Positions 59,796 through 64,000 of a stretch of 64,000 bases of DNA are shown here, piece after piece. The notes beneath the pieces were generated by a model. It made no database searches. It was given only the letters and a program-made list of their open reading frames with translations, and was not told the DNA's origin. The position numbers were made by a program, and so were the translations under genes. Within the stretch, counting starts at the first letter, position 1, and every line of letters begins with the position of its first letter. Source of the stretch: Miscanthus floridulus (lineage: Eukaryota > Streptophyta > Magnoliopsida > Poales > Poaceae); the NCBI RefSeq assembly GCF_019320115.1, contig NC_089586.1, positions 1,771,388 to 1,835,387 of the forward strand. The letters are read 5' to 3'.

Positions 59796-60267
59796 TGTTA
59801 ATGCAATCCGGATATCGTAATATTCGTATCAAAAGTGTGAGCTCTCCAGCGTGTCAGAAGGCCTAAACCCTCTGCCTTACCACGGCCACGGCTCACCGCC
59901 CTATTATAAACGATAGGCAATATAAACGACGAAGAACAGTAGATCAAACACAGGAGACACGAGATTTTAACATGGAAAACCCTCCCAAGGTGGAAGAGAA
60001 AAACCACGGGCACCAGCCAGCAAATCTTCACTATATTAGGTGAGGTTACAAACGCCGGAGATTTACAACTTGGGGATACCCTAACCTAGGGGCCTTCCCG
60101 TATACAAGTCTATGATGCCTATGAGGGAGGTGGTCCGTATATATAGGGAGAAAAACCTCACACCCTCGTCTATTAGCAATATGAAACTAATAAATGGTGT
60201 AGTCCCTCTTAATGCTAATGGGTCGCTTTGTTTTGGTCCAAACTTGAATTTGGATCATAGCTCAACA
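59796..60267 (-). mobile_element. 3' LTR of the terminal copia element
   Basis: 472 bp, TGTT...AACA inverted ends on the minus strand. It contains 'ctatatatacgg' (TATA-like) near 60140. The outer edge at 59796 is the less certain one. Confidence 0.6.
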
Positions 60268-60363
60268 AACTCCACCTTGAGACAAATTCCTTCTTGTAGC
60301 ATAAAACGAACATTCACCCTGAAACAACAAAGAAATACTTCTGGTGCCAAATAGCCTCTTGGA

Positions 60364-63300
60364 CTAAACAGTTATACCAACTAAGCTTGAGCAAAGCTCA
60401 AACTTAGCAACAGAAACTGGCTTTATCAACATATCAGCAGGATTATCATGTGTGCTTATCTTGCATACCTTCAGCTTACCTTGCGCGACCACATCATGAA
60501 CATAATGGTATTTGACATCAATGTGCTTCGTTCTCTCATGGAACATTTGATCTTTAATGAGACATATAGCACTTTGACTGTCACAAAATAAATTAATGCA
60601 AGAATCATCTCCACAAAGCTCAGCAAACAAACCTTTCAACCAAACTGATTCTTTACATGCTTCAGCAATAGCCATATATTCTGCTTCAGTGGTAGACAGG
60701 GCAACAACGGGCTGCAATATTGCCCTCCAACTCACAGCATAACCATCAATAGTGAACACATAACCTATGAGAGATCTCCTCTTATCCAAATCAGCAGTAA
60801 AATCTGAATCCACGTAGCCAGTGAGTCCCTTATCAGTCCTGCCAAACTTCAAACAGGCATTTATTGTATCACGAAGGTACATGAAAATCCACTGAACAGC
60901 CTTCCAATGTTTTTTACCAGGATTAGCCATGTATCTACTAACCAAACTCATAGCATATGATAAATCAGGACAAGAGCAAACCATGGCATACATCAAAGAA
61001 CCAACAGCACTAGAATATGAAACTCTTGACATGTACTCAAAATCCTCATCCGTACTAGCACATTGTAAAACCGATAATTTGAAATGAGGAGCAATAGGAG
61101 TACTAACAGACTTTGCATCATGCATGTTGAAATGATGAAGAACTTTCTTAATGTAACTTTGCTGACTAAGAAATAACAAACCAGAATTTTTGTCTCTTAT
61201 AATTTCTATACCTAGAATCTTCTTAGCAGCACCAAGATCCTTCATCTCAAACTCACTACTCAACAGTTTCTTCAATGTAGTGATTTCTTTCTTGCTCTTG
61301 GCAGCAATTAATATATCATCAACATATAACAGCAAGTATATAGGTGATCCCTCAATAAATTTAATGTACACACAGCTATCAAATTCAGACCTCTTAAAAC
61401 CATGTGACATCATAAAAAGAATCAAACCTTTTATACCATTGATGAGGAGACTGTTTTAAACCATATAAGGACCTCTTTAATTTGCAAACATGATCCTCCT
61501 TACTAGGTACTATGAACCCTTCTGGCTGATCCATGTATATCTCCTCCTCTAGTTCTCCATGAAGAAACGCAGTCTTTACATCTAACTGCTCAAGCTCAAG
61601 ATCTCGCATAGCAACAATGCCAAAAAATGTACGAATTGAACTATGCTTTACAACTGGAGAGAACACATCATTATAATCAACACCAGGAATCTGACTGAAA
61701 CCTTTTGCTACTAACCTTGCCTTAAATCTTGGAGGCTCACTAGGAGACAAACCTTCCTTTCTCTTGAAGATCCATTTACAACGAACGGCCTTCTTATGTT
61801 TAGGTAAGCGCACAACATCCCATGTGCCATTTTTCTTAAGTGACTGCATCTCTTCTTGCATAGCGGAAATCCACTTCTCGCGGTCACCAGAAACAACAGC
61901 TTCAGTGTATGTAGCCGGCTCATGAATGTTCTCAACCTGTTCAGCACAACTAAAGGCATAATGAACACTATCACATTCCTCAATTAAACGTGGACAAGGT
62001 CCACAACTCCTCTTTGTTCTGCGATCTGCAATAGACTGATTTTGAGGCTGCAAAACAGGAGGTGAGTGCTGAACAATATCATGAACATTGTTATCAACAA
62101 TTTCAGTTTCCTGATCATCTACGTGCTCCACCTGCACGCTAACATGTTCCTGCTCCTCATCAGAACCAACTGGTGAAACATCTGTGGACAAGCTATCATT
62201 AAACATAATAGATTCATTGAAAACAACGCTCCTACTTATGAAAGTCTTTTTAGTTTCAGGATTCCATAACTTATATCCTTTAACTCCAGAACCATAACCA
62301 AGAAACAGACACTTAATGGCTCTAGGTTCTAGCTTTCCAATATCAACATGAGCATAAGCAGTGTAACCAAAAACTCTTAACTGTGAATAATCAGCAGGCA
62401 TACCAGACCATACCTCAATGGGAGTTTTCTTATTAAGTGGGATAGAAGGTGACTGGTTGATCAAGTAACAGGCAGTGTTAGCAGCCTCAGCCCAAAAACG
62501 CCTGTTCATATGAGCATTGGATAACATGCAATGAGCCCTCGAGATGATCGTCCAGTTCATGCGCTCAGCCACACCATTCTACTGAGGAGTGTACGGAATG
62601 GTATGGTGCCTAACAATGCTTTCTTCCCTGCGGTAATCATTAAAAGCATCCGAATAGAATTCACCGCCATTGTCAGTACGAAGCAATTTTACCTTCTTTT
62701 TAGTTTGCCTTTCTATCATAACTTTCCACTCTTTAAAAGCAGCAAAAGTATCATCTTTACTTTTTAGAAAATAAGGCCACACTTTTCTAGAGTAATCATC
62801 AATAATGGTAAGCATATAATGAGCACCACCATAAGAGGGCTTACGAGACGGCCCCCACAAATCAGCATGTACATAATCAAGTGTACCTTTGGTGGTATGA
62901 ACATATGCATTGAATTTTACCCTCTTGTGCTTACCAAAAACACAGTGCTCACAGAACTTTATCTTACCCACAGTGCAGCCATCCAGCAGGTCTCTCTTGA
63001 TCAATTCTGCCATACCAAGTTCACTCATATGCCCAAGACGCATATGCCAGAGATTAGTTTTACTTGGTTCATCATTAGAAACAGCAGCAGCAGTGATGGA
63101 ACCATGTAAAGTACTTCCTCTAAGAACATATAACTTTGTAGAGTTCATATCACCTATCATATAAATGAGAGAGCCTTTTGATACCTTACACACTCCACCT
63201 GAACCAGAGTGTTTGTACCCCTCGGCATCAAGTGTGCTGAGGGAGATGAGATTTCTGGCCATCCCTGGTATGTGTCTCACATATTTCAGTATGTGTATCA

Positions 63301-63998
63301 TGCCATCATGCATCTTGATCTGAACGGAGCCAATGCCCATAATCTCACGGGGGTTGTTATTTCCCATACACACGACATCTCCACTCTGCATAGACTCGTA
63401 AGAACTGAACCAATCTCTGTTAGAGCATATATGAAACGAGCATGCAGAATCAAGTATCCATTCATTATGACCAGCAACACAACCAGCAAAAACAACCAGA
63501 ACATCTCCTGAATCAGAATTATCAATAGCGGAGACAACAGAGGCCTTACCATCACCATCGGATTTATTTTTTGGTTTATACGTACTGTTTCTTTTCTCCT
63601 TATTCTGCAACTTCCAATAATCCTCAATGACATGAGTATCTTTCTTACAATACTTGCAAAACTTATCCCTACCTCTAGACTTCGAATGGCCTTTACCATT
63701 CTTGCTCTTGTCTCGATTATTGTTGTTGTTGTAGGTTTTCTGCTCGGGCCTGCCTCTAACCTGCAACACTTCACCCTTGGAGGACGACACATCAGATTGA
63801 ACCATACCTTTCATCTTCTCCCTCGTCTAGAGGGCCTCATATACTTTCGTAAGAGTTAGTTCATCACGACTTAATAGTATGGTATCTCAAAAATTTGCAA
63901 ATGAAGTAGGCAGTGAGCATAACAGTAGAAGAGCTAAATCTTCATCATCATATTTTACCTCCATCGACACTAGGTCGGCAACGATCTCCTTAAAGATC
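60364..63998 (-). pseudogene. Copia gag-pol polyprotein, almost intact, with 3 nonsense codons and 1 frameshift
   Basis: In order on the minus strand: gag C-terminal part ('SRDELTLTKVYEAL'); zinc knuckle 'CKYCKKDTHVIEDYWKL' (last Cys replaced by Tyr); protease 'WILDSACSFHIC'; GAG-pre-integrase 'LWHMRLGHMSELGMAELI'; integrase core 'HADLWGPSRKPSYGGAHYML' and 'LLRTDNGGEFYSDAF'; RT 'CKWIFKRKEG' with 'LEQLDVKTAFLHGELEEEIY' and 'LLYVDDILIAAKS'; RNase H 'ALSTTEAEYMAIAEACKES' and 'FCDSQSAICLI'. Breaks: TGA at 63887-63889, TAG at 63827-63829, a TAG just before 62578 within 'YTPQ|NGVAERMN', and a 1-nt T insertion near 61410. Otherwise the frame is conserved, so decay is recent compared with the other two copia copies here. 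Confidence 0.9.
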
Positions 63999-64000
63999 GA

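Larger units (their letters stand above)
59796..64000 (-). mobile_element. Ty1/copia element (Tork-like), cut by the window edge
   Basis: Minus-strand element reading from gag (beyond 64000) to its 3' LTR. The LTR probably spans 59796-60267: on the minus strand it begins TGTTGAGC just after a purine-rich 'aaggtggagttt' and ends TTAACA. The 5' LTR is outside the window, so boundaries and age cannot be checked. The coding region is nearly complete. Confidence 0.8.

Noticed and set aside
1..64000. CRISPR arrays, operons, bacterial-type features, rRNA or tRNA genes
   Set aside because: The window is plant nuclear DNA; the tandem repeats seen lack spacer structure, and I found no cloverleaf with A and B boxes. 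The only tRNA-related sequences are the copia primer-binding sites.

Overview
The window is nuclear DNA of a grass. Evidence: genes with plant GT-AG introns, a NIMA-related kinase and an OSD1/UVI4-type anaphase-promoting-complex (APC/C) inhibitor of cereal type, and a dense load of elements typical of panicoid and other grasses: Ty1/copia and Ty3/gypsy retrotransposons, Tourist-, Stowaway-, hAT- and CACTA-type MITEs, and a Helitron-like end. The exact species cannot be read from the sequence; a panicoid such as sorghum, Miscanthus, sugarcane or maize is an inference.

Layout. 1-6017 is retrotransposon debris: a copia LTR (1-1847), then the 3' part of a gypsy element with an antisense ORF, a triplicated polypurine-tract region and a 1.5 kb LTR containing a 29-bp minisatellite. 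6018-18147 is non-genic and nested: an intron-containing FZR/CCS52 (fizzy-related) pseudogene at 7368-8654, a scrap of OSD1 exon 1 at 9001-9072, a complete but dead copia element at 10166-16067 (minus strand, target duplication ATTTA), a short retroposon, and a Helitron-like 3' end at 18118-18147. 18901-21012 (minus) is an OSD1-like gene with two coding exons and an in-frame 33-residue internal duplication. 22-28 kb holds a LINE fragment, many MITEs and a terminal-inverted-repeat element carrying GC-rich sequence. 29062-32485 (plus) is a complete 13-exon NEK kinase gene; a decayed copy of its 3' end lies at 34009-34222. 34.7-37.7 kb holds a Tourist-like MITE, a CACTA MITE and a retroposon with 20-bp target duplications. 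38-44.7 kb holds poorly known gene pieces, a roughly 1.23 kb tandem duplication, and a four-exon gene at 43409-44692. A small single-exon gene lies at 47944-48264. 51607-58650 (minus) is a predicted gene whose first intron carries a second complete copia element (52144-58298, target duplication ATAAA) of the same family as the one at 10 kb. The window ends in a third, better preserved copia element of another lineage (59796 to beyond 64000, minus).

How the parts relate. OSD1-type proteins inhibit the APC/C by acting on activators of the CDC20/FZR family. The window holds an intact OSD1-like gene and, about 10 kb away, fragments of both an FZR activator and OSD1 itself in what may be one mobile segment. 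The two copies of the 10 kb/52 kb copia family share the same internal gag deletion, so the family probably spread as a non-autonomous lineage. Reading frames, splice sites, repeat periods and target-site duplications were read by eye; family names rest on remembered protein motifs, not on a database search.
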